Shown here: in pieces, positions 1 to 11,100 of the stretch
Numbering within the stretch: position 1 is the first letter of the stretch
Layout: the number at the start of each line of letters is the position of its first letter
Source of the DNA: Mesostigma viride
Lineage: Eukaryota; Streptophyta; Mesostigmatophyceae; Mesostigmatales; Mesostigmataceae
Assembly (NCBI GenBank): GCA_009746045.1
Contig: RPFO01000082.1
Span: 1,290,177-1,331,258, forward strand
Direction of reading: 5' to 3'
Length of the DNA stretch: 41,082 nt
The notes under the pieces: generated by a model
Database searches by the model: none
The model's input: only the letters and a program-made list of their open reading frames with translations
Told to the model about the DNA's origin: nothing
Made by a program: the position numbers and the translations under genes

Positions 1-2030
1 CTTTGAAGCCCGCCGGTGCTATAATTCCTATCGTCCACGCATGTTTTCCCCTGCCTCAAACCGCACGTTGCATTTAAATCTGGAGCCCAAAATGCACTGA
101 AAACGTGTGCCAGCCGGTAGCAAACTGGGCCAAGCTGCCACGGAATGGTGGTACCGCCTGCCGTCCGGCACTTTGAAGCCCGCCGGTGCTATAATTCCTA
201 TCGTCCACGCATGTTTTCCCCTGCCTCAAACCGCACGTTGCATTTAAATCTGGAGCCCAAAATGCACTGAAAACGTGTGCCAGCCGGTAGCAAACTGGGC
301 CAAGCTGCCACGGAATGGTGGTACCGCCTGCCGTCCGGCACTTTGAAGCCCGCCGGTGCTATAATTCCTATCGTCCACGCATGTTTTCCCCTGCCTCAAA
401 CCGCACGTTGCATTTAAATCTGGAGCCCAAAATGCACTGAAAACGTGTGCCAGCCGGTAGCAAACTGGGCCAAGCTGCCACGGAATGGTGGTACCGCCTG
501 CCGTCCGGCACTTTGAAGCCCGCCGGTGCTATAATTCCTATCGTCCACGCATGTTTTCCCCTGCCTCAAACCGCACGTTGCATTTAAATCTGGAGCCCAA
601 AATGCACTGAAAACGTGTGCCAGCCGGTAGCAAACTGGGCCAAGCTGCCACGGAATGGTGGTACCGCCTGCCGTCCGGCACTTTGAAGCCCGCCGGTGCT
701 ATAATTCCTATCGTCCACGCATGTTTTCCCCTGCCTCAAACCGCACGTTGCATTTAAATCTGGAGCCCAAAATGCACTGAAAACGTGTGCCAGCCGGTAG
801 CAAACTGGGCCAAGCTGCCACGGAATGGTGGTACCGCCTGCCGTCCGGCACTTTGAAGCCCGCCGGTGCTATAATTCCTATCGTCCACGCATGTTTTCCC
901 CTGCCTCAAACCGCACGTTGCATTTAAATCTGGAGCCCAAAATGCACTGAAAACGTGTGCCAGCCGGTAGCAAACTGGGCCAAGCTGCCACGGAATGGTG
1001 GTACCGCCTGCCGTCCGGCACTTTGAAGCCCGCCGGTGCTATAATTCCTATCGTCCACGCATGTTTTCCCCTGCCTCAAACCGCACGTTGCATTTAAATC
1101 TGGAGCCCAAAATGCACTGAAAACGTGTGCCAGCCGGTAGCAAACTGGGCCAAGCTGCCACGGAATGGTGGTACCGCCTGCCGTCCGGCACTTTGAAGCC
1201 CGCCGGTGCTATAATTCCTATCGTCCACGCATGTTTTCCCCTGCCTCAAACCGCACGTTGCATTTAAATCTGGAGCCCAAAATGCACTGAAAACGTGTGC
1301 CAGCCGGTAGCAAACTGGGCCAAGCTGCCACGGAATGGTGGTACCGCCTGCCGTCCGGCACTTTGAAGCCCGCCGGTGCTATAATTCCTATCGTCCACGC
1401 ATGTTTTCCCCTGCCTCAAACCGCACGTTGCATTTAAATCTGGAGCCCAAAATGCACTGAAAACGTGTGCCAGCCGGTAGCAAACTGGGCCAAGCTGCCA
1501 CGGAATGGTGGTACCGCCTGCCGTCCGGCACTTTGAAGCCCGCCGGTGCTATAATTCCTATCGTCCACGCATGTTTTCCCCTGCCTCAAACCGCACGTTG
1601 CATTTAAATCTGGAGCCCAAAATGCACTGAAAACGTGTGCCAGCCGGTAGCAAACTGGGCCAAGCTGCCACGGAATGGTGGTACCGCCTGCCGTCCGGCA
1701 CTTTGAAGCCCGCCGGTGCTATAATTCCTATCGTCCACGCATGTTTTCCCCTGCCTCAAACCGCACGTTGCATTTAAATCTGGAGCCCAAAATGCACTGA
1801 AAACGTGTGCCAGCCGGTAGCAAACTGGGCCAAGCTGCCACGGAATGGTGGTACCGCCTGCCGTCCGGCACTTTGAAGCCCGCCGGTGCTATAATTCCTA
1901 TCGTCCACGCATGTTTTCCCCTGCCTCAAACCGCACGTTGCATTTAAATCTGGAGCCCAAAATGCACTGAAAACGTGTGCCAGCCGGTAGCAAACTGGGC
2001 CAAGCTGCCACGGAATGGTGGTACCGCCTG
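1..2030. repeat. 170-bp satellite array, about 12 copies
   Basis: A unit of exactly 170 bp starts at 1, 171, 341 and so on to 1871; the last copy stops after 2030, just past GGTGGTACCGCCTG. By eye the copies are identical, which implies recent amplification or strong homogenisation. The array starts at or before the window edge, so its true length is unknown. No transposon ends or coding potential are visible in the unit; short open frames crossing it are shadows. The length resembles centromeric or heterochromatic satellites of other eukaryotes, but length alone proves no function. Confidence 0.97.
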
Positions 2031-2049
2031 GTACGTAGGTATATATATT

Positions 2050-2120
2050 ATCGGGTTTTTCCTTATGTTGCATGCCTATCTCACCTCCGTAATCTATCAT
2101 TCTCAATGATCGAATATATA
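2050..2120 (-). repeat. dispersed ~70-bp repeat, copy 1 (inverted partner at 20671-20741)
   Basis: The reverse complement of this stretch matches 20671-20741 almost base for base. The shared core includes TTACGGAGGTGAGAT, GGCATGCAACATAAGG and an AT-rich edge. This copy begins within about 20 bp of the end of the 170-bp satellite, so it may be the flank into which the satellite grew, or a mobile-element end. The element type is unknown. Confidence 0.8.
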
Positions 2121-2930
2121 TCTGCCAGGTGCCTCTCTGCTACATGGAAATACAAAGCGCAATATTAATCAAGGACAGCAGTGGCTTGGGCTGCTATTCA
2201 ATTGAGCTCAGCACCTATCTATTATAGCTGCTGTACAACATGATTCTGCATCAGTGCCTGTCCTAACTGCGCCCCCCTCCCCTTCAGTGCCATCATCGTC
2301 ATGCTCATCATAGTTTTTGGAACGCGTGCACTGAACTCCAAGGCCTTGGACAGTCCATAGTAGGTCATTATAAGAATCTGCGCATGTAATGCTAGCTCTT
2401 CTCAGTTGAACTCATCTATACCACCCTCTCATGGTCGTGTCATCTCTCATGTAATCCACCTATAGGTTTATCGTGGCCACTGATCTTTAATTCAGCCCCT
2501 CCTGACATCAAAATCTGGGCAAACTGTGCAGTTGACATCACCCTTCCTTTTCAGCCTACATGGCTCCTCATGCATGTTTATCCTTATGTCATCCCTGAAC
2601 ACACATAGAATTGTCTATTCATCCCCCTTGCATAGGTGGTGCATAACTGCGGCGTGATGGGGGATTGCCAAAAATAGGTGTAAAATGCATGCCCGGATGG
2701 CACGGGGAGGCTCACACGCATCGGTTTACAATCACACTAATGTGCTAACAATGTCCCTCTCTGCTTTTGACACTGCATGCACATACATGCATTTCCTACC
2801 GGCTATATGTCAAGCCTTTAGTGTGGTTTGGTGCATCAAGAGAAATGGCAGGTCAGCTGAGTGCATCAGACCACATTTGTGTTATTAAGTGTACGGCGCT
2901 TGCAACAGGAGGGGTGACATTGAGCCAAGC
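2121..2930. other. intergenic, nothing recognised
   Basis: Mixed-composition DNA without tandem repeats. Its small open frames, such as 2685-2888 (+), match no family I recognise and lack coding-like composition. I see no RNA gene. Confidence 0.5.
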
Positions 2931-2931
2931 T

Positions 2932-3115
2932 AAATAGGGGCCGGATCCTGCAGCCGCCGGTCCAGAATGTCTGGCCCCTATTTCCATACTAGGGGCCCGT
3001 GCAGCTACCGGCACCAATTCTAGCTAGCCCCCATCTTTTCGGCTCCTATAGGGGAGATTCCAGGGGCCGAATTTTTATGCAGCCGCCAGCCCTAGATTTC
3101 GGGCCCCCATATCGT
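2932..3115. repeat. three diverged ~50-bp GC-rich repeats, first one a hairpin
   Basis: Copies at about 2936-2982, 2991-3040 and 3069-3115 share the order AGGGGCC, TGCAGC, CCGG or CCAG, AAT or GAT, then GCCCC with AT. A related stretch lies at 3597-3652. In the first copy AAATAGGGGCC (2932-2942) pairs with GGCCCCTATTT (2973-2983), an 11-bp perfect stem. The order of blocks suggests an old degraded tandem or a family of small fold-back elements. Confidence 0.6.
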
Positions 3116-3280
3116 ACAGCAGGCGCGGCATGCGGCATCGTGCCACGTGGCGTCCCATCTTGCCATGCCCCGGATGCCAGCTATGTACGGACCTACGGAT
3201 GCCTGCACCAAAACCTGTGTCGGCATCCGTCCTCACGCCGCGCCGCGCTATACTGTCATGCAGTCTGCAGATGTCTTGCC

Positions 3281-3311
3281 CAGTTCAGTTCAGTTCAGTT
3301 CAGTTCAGTTG
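3281..3311. repeat. (CAGTT)n microsatellite
   Basis: Five to six copies of a 5-bp unit. It directly abuts a conserved module (GG-AATCCCACGCCGG at about 3310) that recurs beside other simple repeats in this window. Confidence 0.85.
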
Positions 3312-3436
3312 GAATCCCACGCCGGTCATATCCAACAGAGATAGTTTAGCGACGTAAGTGGATCGCTACTACTGTACATAGGGTACTGTGATATGTCTTG
3401 CCCAGTAATTGCCTGTCGCCGGAGAGGCATGCCGGC

Positions 3437-3540
3437 ATCAAGCCACGTGGCGCCTCATCAAGCCACGTACGTGGCGCCTCATCTTGCCACGTGGTGCCGC
3501 ATCTTGCCACGTGGTGCCGCAGCTCGGCCACGTAGCGCTG
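3437..3540. repeat. ~20-bp tandem repeat with CACGTG cores
   Basis: Five imperfect copies of a unit close to GCCACGTGGYGCCKCATC. Exact CACGTG palindromes sit near 3444, 3488 and 3508; the other copies have CACGTA. A sixth relative lies at about 3137-3160. CACGTG is the known G-box/E-box core bound by plant bZIP and bHLH factors, so regulatory use is possible, but no gene start is visible nearby. The open frames through it are repeat translations. Confidence 0.7.
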
Positions 3541-5831
3541 CGCTATTGGGGGCCAGTAAGACGGGGCCACCGCCGCCGACCCTCGTTTTACTCGCCAGCC
3601 CCTATTTCAATTCAGGGGCCGGCGCTTACCGCAGCAGTCAGGCTCTGGGACGGGCCCCTAGTATCCAGGAAATTTTGCCTGGAGATGTCACCCCTCCTCA
3701 AGATTGCAACGCTGTTTGCCCACCGCATCCATGCGGTGGGCATGGAGCTCCCCTAATTTCGGACAGTGGCACAAGTAGCACTTCACACCTTACTCCCAGC
3801 CGAACGTTCCCCAGGCTGCCCGGCCATGCTAGCGCAACAAGAACAAATGCATGGTCCCCATCCCAATTACGTAAGGTGCATCACATTGATGGCCCGCCAT
3901 CACCTAGTAGCAGTGTGCCATCCCTCTCCACCTCAACCTACTCTGAAAGGCCAGGGCCCCAACAAACCTTTCAAGACATAGCACTCCTCAAAGAAGGCAA
4001 CCCCTAGCTCAAAGAAGGCGAGGCGGTTTAGGTCTACTAGGGGGGCTTTGGGTAAGTTAAAAGATGGTAGAGGAGTTCACGAACACAGGCCACAGCAACG
4101 ACAACCTGCTTCACCTGCTGCATCCATACATCACAAGTCATAAACTGCACAGCCTGGCATGATTGCCTAACTAGGGGCACGTGATCCAAGATGCCCTTCA
4201 GGCTCACCCCAGCACACCGGCCCATCCTCACCACCCAACTGGTCATAGTCATCTACAGTGGCATCAAACTCATCTAGGACAGAGTGCAGTGAAGGCAACA
4301 TATAGACGTCCTCAGATCAGAATATAGACGTCCTGACACAATTGAATAAGAACGTGGCTGCTACCTACTGCCCTTAAAAAACAATGTCGATTGCTTGCAC
4401 ATATACGCATTCTTGATTCTTCAAACAAGCATGCTAACACGTACCTTCACAGCACATCCCAAGGTTGACATCCATCGAGCTTTGTCAACGAGCATGATGA
4501 CTTCCTGATGCAAACTTAGCTGTCAAGCTAGGATCGAGGAGGAAAGCTAGGTAAATAGATGAGATAGACCCCCCAACAGCACCTTCCTGCACCAAAACCA
4601 TGACAATATCATCCAGAGCTTGCTAAAGACGTACAGCTAACCGGTAGCGGGCGACCTTGCTTGCAGTCCAGGTTCAGCGCGAACATCTCGTGTCAGCAAC
4701 CGGCGGAGATGGCGGACGCGAACCCACCGATACTATAAAAGCAAGTCATCAGACTATTTCGATCGGGGAGTGGTGAACGGCTTGGAACACCGAAGCCGTA
4801 TGCCGCGACAAAAGCCTTAAGTTTTTCTCGGAAATACACGCCTGGATGTGGATTAGGGCACCGTTGTTGTGCTTGTGCTTGCGTTGCGAGCAGGCAACCA
4901 GTGTATCTTGCAGTGTCGAGCAGTAACAGATGGTGGCGCGAGAGCAATATGTGACTTTTAAATCATGGCTATACACAGCTTACACCTCGGCAGGCATGTT
5001 GGAACAAACCCCGGCCGCCATGCCGTGAGCCGAAAAAAAGGAAGAAACGCATCAAGCCGGAAGGACGGCCGGCCGTAAACGTCACTGAAAACAGCAAAAT
5101 CTGACCTGCCGGCAGGTAATGCGACAGCCTGGAAATGTGATTCGTTTCTCGAAAAACTGATTAGCGCTCGTGAAAGTAGACTTGAAGCCCATTCGGATTC
5201 GACCTTTTGGGAATTGTGAGCTTCCAACAAAAAAGTTTCCCCCTCAATTAATAAACATGCATTTTCGCTGCCAATTCCAGATCTGGCGGACACAAAAAAT
5301 CAGCGTCTCAGATTGCGAATATTATTTTGACGCATGAACATACACGAGTAATATCTACCACGCATCATCGCAAAGCAGGAGAGTTTACGCGTCGTTTGCA
5401 TCCATCGAAGTGACTTAGCATGATAGTTGACTTCTGACTGATATTCCGGCGGACATAGGGTCGACAGCCATGCGAGGTGGAATTTTTCTGGTCCCGTCGT
5501 CCTCAATGCGACGCGTTCGCGCCAAAATTTCCAGGATCTCATGTAACCGGACGGACCGATTGTAGGTGATGTGAACCCATGTGCATGATGCAGTGGACGT
5601 GATAATAGTTAATTATTTAAAATTATTCATTATTGCATGGTGTTTGAGCGTCGCGTCTCGCGAAGTGGGCGTTGACCATGGCCGAGTGCTTTGTCCTTTG
5701 CCGTCTTGACAAACACATCGTTTACTAGGTAGCCAATGTCCTGCGTCTAGCAATGTGTTTATATTTACATTTATATTCATATTTGCGTCTTCCAATAAAT
5801 GAGCTGAAAGACCCAGTTTGTCGTCTCCACG
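3541..5831. other. intergenic region downstream of the SDR gene, no gene recognised
   Basis: Contains a short duplication (ATATAGACGTCCT twice at 4300-4335) and open minus-strand frames of 111 codons (4958-5293) and 80 codons (5300-5542) that match no family I recognise. With introns common here, an exon of an unknown gene cannot be excluded. The SDR gene's 3' end enters from the right; a TGTAA lies at 5769-5765 on the minus strand. Confidence 0.4.
5765..5769 (-). terminator. TGTAA poly(A) signal candidate, SDR gene
   Basis: TGTAA on the minus strand about 63 nt after the SDR stop codon. This pentamer is the usual poly(A) signal of chlorophyte algae. The assignment rests on position only. 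Confidence 0.45.
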
Positions 5832-8046
5832 CTACTTGCTTGCCACGAGATACTCACTAGCCTCCCAAAGTGCCTTTGCTAAGGAGGCGTTGTTGGCAGC
5901 TGCGGACACTGCAGTGATCTTGCAGTCATGCACGTAATGGCCCCTGAGCCCCTCAATGTCTGGTGAGGTGGCTGCATGTAAAACACTGCGAGCACCCTGA
6001 ACAAGCATCCAAACAGCACACGCAACTTCACACATTTGAGCAAGTCAGTGTGACTTATTTTAAGCCCACAAATTGTTGGCACATAACACTACGCACCATG
6101 TGTTGTAGGAAAACACAGCCAACCTTCAAAGAGAAGTTAGTGATACGAGACATTCTTCTCGTAGCCATTTAAACATGTCCTTGCTAATCCACAAACTTGA
6201 CGAGAATCAACGTGAAGAAGGACATGGTGTGCTCTACATAATTCTATTCAGCCATGGAGAAAAAAAGAGCTGGAAACTGTCAGGAAAAGCATGCAAAGTC
6301 AACATTTACAACCCACCACATACCACCGCCACTGACACCCCGAAGACTCAATCCCCTTCCCCCCTTCCCCCCCTCCCCCCCCTCCCCCCTCCCCCCCCTC
6401 CCCTCCCCCCCTCCCCCCCTCCCCCCCTCCCCCCCTCCCCCCCTCCCCCCTCCCCTCCCCCCCTCCCCCCCTCCCCCTCCCCCCCCCTCCCCCTCCCCCC
6501 CTCCCCCCCCTCCCCCCCTCCCCCCCTCCCCTCCCCCCCTCCCCCCCTCCCCCCTCCCCCCCCTCCCCCCCTCCCCCCCCCTCCCCCCCTCCCCCCCCTC
6601 CCCCTCCCCCTCCCCCCCTCCCCCCCTCCCCCCTCCCCCCCCCCTCCCCCCCCTCCCCCCCCTCCCCCCCCTCCCCCCCTCCCCCCTCCCCCCCCTCCCC
6701 CTCCCCCCTCCCCCTCCCCCCCTCCCCCCTCCCCCCCCTCCCCCCCTCCCCCCTCCCCCCCCTCCCCCCCTCCCCCTCCCCCCTCCCCCTCCCCCCTCCC
6801 CCCTCCCCCGTCCCCCCGTCCCCCCGTCCCCCGTCCCCCGTCCCCCGTCCCCCCGTCCCCCCGTCCCCCCTTCCCCCCTTCCCCCCTTCCCCCCTTCCCC
6901 CCTTCCCCCCTTCCCCCCCTTCCCCCCTTCCCCCCTTCCCCCCCTTCCCCCCCTTCCCCCCTTCCCCTTCCCCTTCCCCCCTTCCCCCCTTCCCCCTGCC
7001 GCCTGCCTACCACACATGCAAAGGAAAAAAGAGGCCGCAGCGGTACATGCCACGGAAGGGCTTGTCCAGCGCACATTCAAACAAAGTTAGAAACAAGGAA
7101 GAAGCGACCATCGCAGACTTCCCTACTGACATGCTAAGACAGTTGATATCAGCTGAAGGCTCCGGGAGAGGCCTTTATATTCTCCAAATCCGGCGCCTCT
7201 ATCATTAATGTGTTCCAAGCCGATCTGTGGGCTCTGGACCATGGGGCAGCCTTACTGCATCCCCCGCCCTTGCTATGCAGAAGTTTTGTTGCACCCACAG
7301 TTGCACCCGCACCATGATACGAAGAGAGCGCTATGTGGCCTGCCCACTTACGGCAGTGAGAGAAGCTAGGGCGCCCTCCCTCCTTCTCATTGTGTATAGG
7401 GGTTGAAGGTTACTTTACTCTGTATTGGCACCCCCGTGACACAGTCTACGTTATAATTAATTAATTAATTAATTAATTAATTAGTCAGATTAATTGAAAT
7501 AATATAAAACATAAAGTTGGCATATTTATACACACAACAATAGGATAAAGCATTGTACAATGAGCTTGGTATTGACAAAACCAATACATGTGGTTCCCAT
7601 ATGCGTGGCATGGGGATGCATATCCGCCCTCACCCACCTCTTCTGGCGTTTGGAATGCCAATGACGCCAATGGCGATAGCAACACCCTCCACGGTGTTGG
7701 CAATGATGAAAAGATGTTGGTGTTCACACGACCTGGGCTGACCGCCACCGTGGCTATATTCTCTCCTGTATTGCACCACACAACGGGCAACCAAGGGAGG
7801 TGCGATATGAAGTCCACCATCCACGGGCCATGATGTGAATTACGATGAGCTACAAATTTAGAAAAGATATTCAGCACAGGTTTGCAAGGCATGCATATAT
7901 TATTAGCATGTGGGACAGCTATGTCAGCGAAACTCTTACCATGACCCCTTTGAAATGGCACGGATAAGAAAGAGACATGCTGCCCGAGTCATGCATGGGA
8001 ACTCAACACAAGTCGCTGTCTCGCATTTTGTCTCTGTGCAGCCACT

Positions 8047-8145
<99 letters not shown>

Positions 8146-11100
8146 CAAATCACAAAGGAGACAGGTCATTAGAGAATGGAATTGTTACAATCACATTGCA
8201 TTGCGCTGAATTACTCTCGAGGCTAAGGACATATGGGCATTCCATACATTCATCCTAAGGACATATGGACATTCCATACATTCATCCTAATACCATCATG
8301 TGCACACACACGATGTGGTGACGCAAAATATTACCAAAAACCGCCAAACACTTTTAGTCTGCGCGCGCAAGTGCTCTGACCTGCAATGTCCATGCGCCGC
8401 TGAAGCTCCGTCGTAAACAGCACGTTGGCCAGCTTGGACGCGGCATACGAGGGGTACCACCAATAGCCGAACATGCCCCCAGGCCCAGCCTGGGACCCAC
8501 TCTTAATGGCTGCTGCGGGGCCACTGCCAACCGGCCTCCCTGGCAGATGCTGAACGGTGCACGGCCGGGATTGAAACCACGCTGCTGGGTGCCACCATGC
8601 AGCACCCGATCCTTCGTGGGCCGATGCGTGTGCGCCCGGGCTGGCCCCTCTTGCAGGTCCATTGCTGGGGTGTCCCTCGCCATCATCTCCGCTCCCCCAA
8701 AGGAGAACGTGGAGAACGCCCCGCCGGTGCGCCTCGCTGGCCACGTTGACGATGCGCGCTCCCGGCAGCAGCGCACGCGACTGGAGCAGCAACGACGTCA
8801 GCAGGAACGGGCCGAGGTGGTTGACCTGTTGCAGGATGATATGCACATGTGAGATTGCAATAGTGGGTTTCAAGAAACCAAAGCTTTTCATGGCAAGAGC
8901 AGGCAGACGAGATGGGTTGGGAGCTGCGATGCGCTGGCACAAAATCAAGCTGTTTTTTCGAAAGTGTCACATCATCCGCCTTGCAACCCACAAGCGGTGG
9001 CCCAGCCTGTGATAAGCCAATGAAATAATGACGGAGGCTTAAGATAAATGCAAGAAAGCAAACTGCCCAGCACTGAGCAGCCAAGGCTTGGCAACTTGCC
9101 CATGCATCACATTACGAGTGTGCATAAGATATCATGATACAGCATCAACAACACTGCCTGAGTCATGCCGATGCTAAGGGGCAGGGTCGAAAACATGGCC
9201 AATTGATGATTTGACGTCGCGTGATGAGGACATACTCAGTACTCCCCCGCACTCTCTCGTCAAACAGCATGCGAGCATGTGCTACACAGTTATCAATATT
9301 ATACATTATTATGTGCTACACAGTTATCAATATTATACATTATTATGTGCTACACAGGTATCATTATTATACATTATTATGTGCTACACAGTTCTCATTA
9401 TTATACATTATTATGTGCTACACAGTTATCAATATTATACATTATTATGTGCTACACAGGTATCATTATTATACATTATTATGTGCTACACAGTCAAGGG
9501 GGGTACTGGAAAACAAGAAATTTTACACAACGCTGAATTCGAGTAGATCTCGCGAAAACAAGCATGTTTGGCACTGGTCGCAACCCCAAGGGGTACCTAG
9601 GTTAGAAGTTACAGAGCCTCAAAAACCGTTAACTTTAAGGGTAGGGAGGTAGGGTGCCGGGCCGATATGTTTTTTTTACAACAAAACACTTGGATTTTCT
9701 GCTAGCTCCCTGTATGGTCGGAATTTTGAAACGGTTTGTCGGACAAACTGATAGCACTTGGCGAGCTGAACCCAAGTCTGCAGTCAAAATTTTTGCAGGT
9801 ACCATAGAGGGGGGGGGGTTGACCGCAAGATGGTGCTGCCCCTAGGCATGGAAGTATGCTGCCGTCTGCCACCACTACAAGGCTTCGGCTATCCAGCGCC
9901 GTGCCGTGACAGTATCGCGTCACGCCGGCCAACGACCCATTTTAGAAAAACGGAATTTTGCCATACACCAATATGCTCAAACGGTAGAGCTCGCGGAGCT
10001 GATCATTTTGCTCCCTGTCTCGACCCCCAGAACTCCTGGCTTCACAAGGTTTTGCTATGTAAAGCGCCCGAAAGCTAGGTAGGTAGGGTCCACGGGCCAA
10101 CTTTTGGAAATTTTCAGCGTTAGTGTCTGATATTAATGTTTTGAGTACCCCCCTTGACACAGTTATCATTATTATACATTATTATGTGCCACACAGTTTT
10201 CATTATTATACGTTATTACGTGCTACACAGTTATCATTATTATACATTATTATGTGCTACACAGTTATCAATATTATACATTATTATGTGCTACACAGGT
10301 ATCATTATTATACATTATTATGTGCTACACAGTTATCAATATTATACATTATTATGTGCTACACAGTGATCAGAGATCGTTAGAGTGAATCGCTAGTTAG
10401 CGAACCTTCATATTGTAGAACATGCGAATTGTAGAACATGCGAATCGAAAAATGACTCACCCGCATGTGTTCGTCACAAGGAGAGTGGGTGACAGGATGA
10501 CTGTTGGCTGCCATAAGGGGTGAGCCTGTGCCCATGTTGCGGCCAGCTGTGGTGGAAGCTGCCGTACCATATTCTGGCACGCCCATTATCCCTGCGTTGT
10601 TCACCAATAGGGCTATGCCGTGCTGGTTCAGGCGTTTGAGCTTGTCATGGGTCGGCCCGGCCCGGGAGGAGAAGCACTTGGCGAAGCTGCGGATGGAATC
10701 GTCATCCCCCAGATCCAGTTTCATGCACTCCGCCTTGCCAGCCACACGAGAGGACCCAGCTTCAGCGTCTGCTTTCGCTAGGATTTCCATCCTTGCTGCT
10801 TCACATCTGTTGGTTTCAACATGTGTCCGATCAGACATCCGCCCACGCCCACGCCCACGCCCACGCCCCCGGCCCCGCCCCCGCCCCCGCCCCCGCCCCC
10901 GCCCCCGCCCCCGCCCCCGCCCCCCCGCCCCGCCCCCCCCGCCCCGCCCCCCCCGCCCGCCCCCGCCCGCCCCGCCCCCGCCCCCGCCCCGCCCCCGCCC
11001 CGCCCCGCCCCGCCCGTGCCCGCGCCCCTCCCCGCACACGACCACGAACACGCACACGCACACAAAGGGAGTCAGACTGTCACATGGAAGCCCAGCAATA

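Noticed and set aside
1-2030. CRISPR array
   Set aside because: The unit is 170 bp with no unique spacers; the host is eukaryotic.
4958-5542. Protein-coding gene from two minus-strand frames
   Set aside because: No family resemblance, no splice sites that extend them and no coding-like codon pattern; kept only as unresolved.
6175-7137. Extensin-like proline-rich protein
   Set aside because: A shadow of a C-rich tract inside SDR intron 4; no signal peptide or ordered SPn motif.
9279-10366. CRISPR-like array of 34-bp units
   Set aside because: Units are directly contiguous with no spacers: an ordinary minisatellite split by a transposon.
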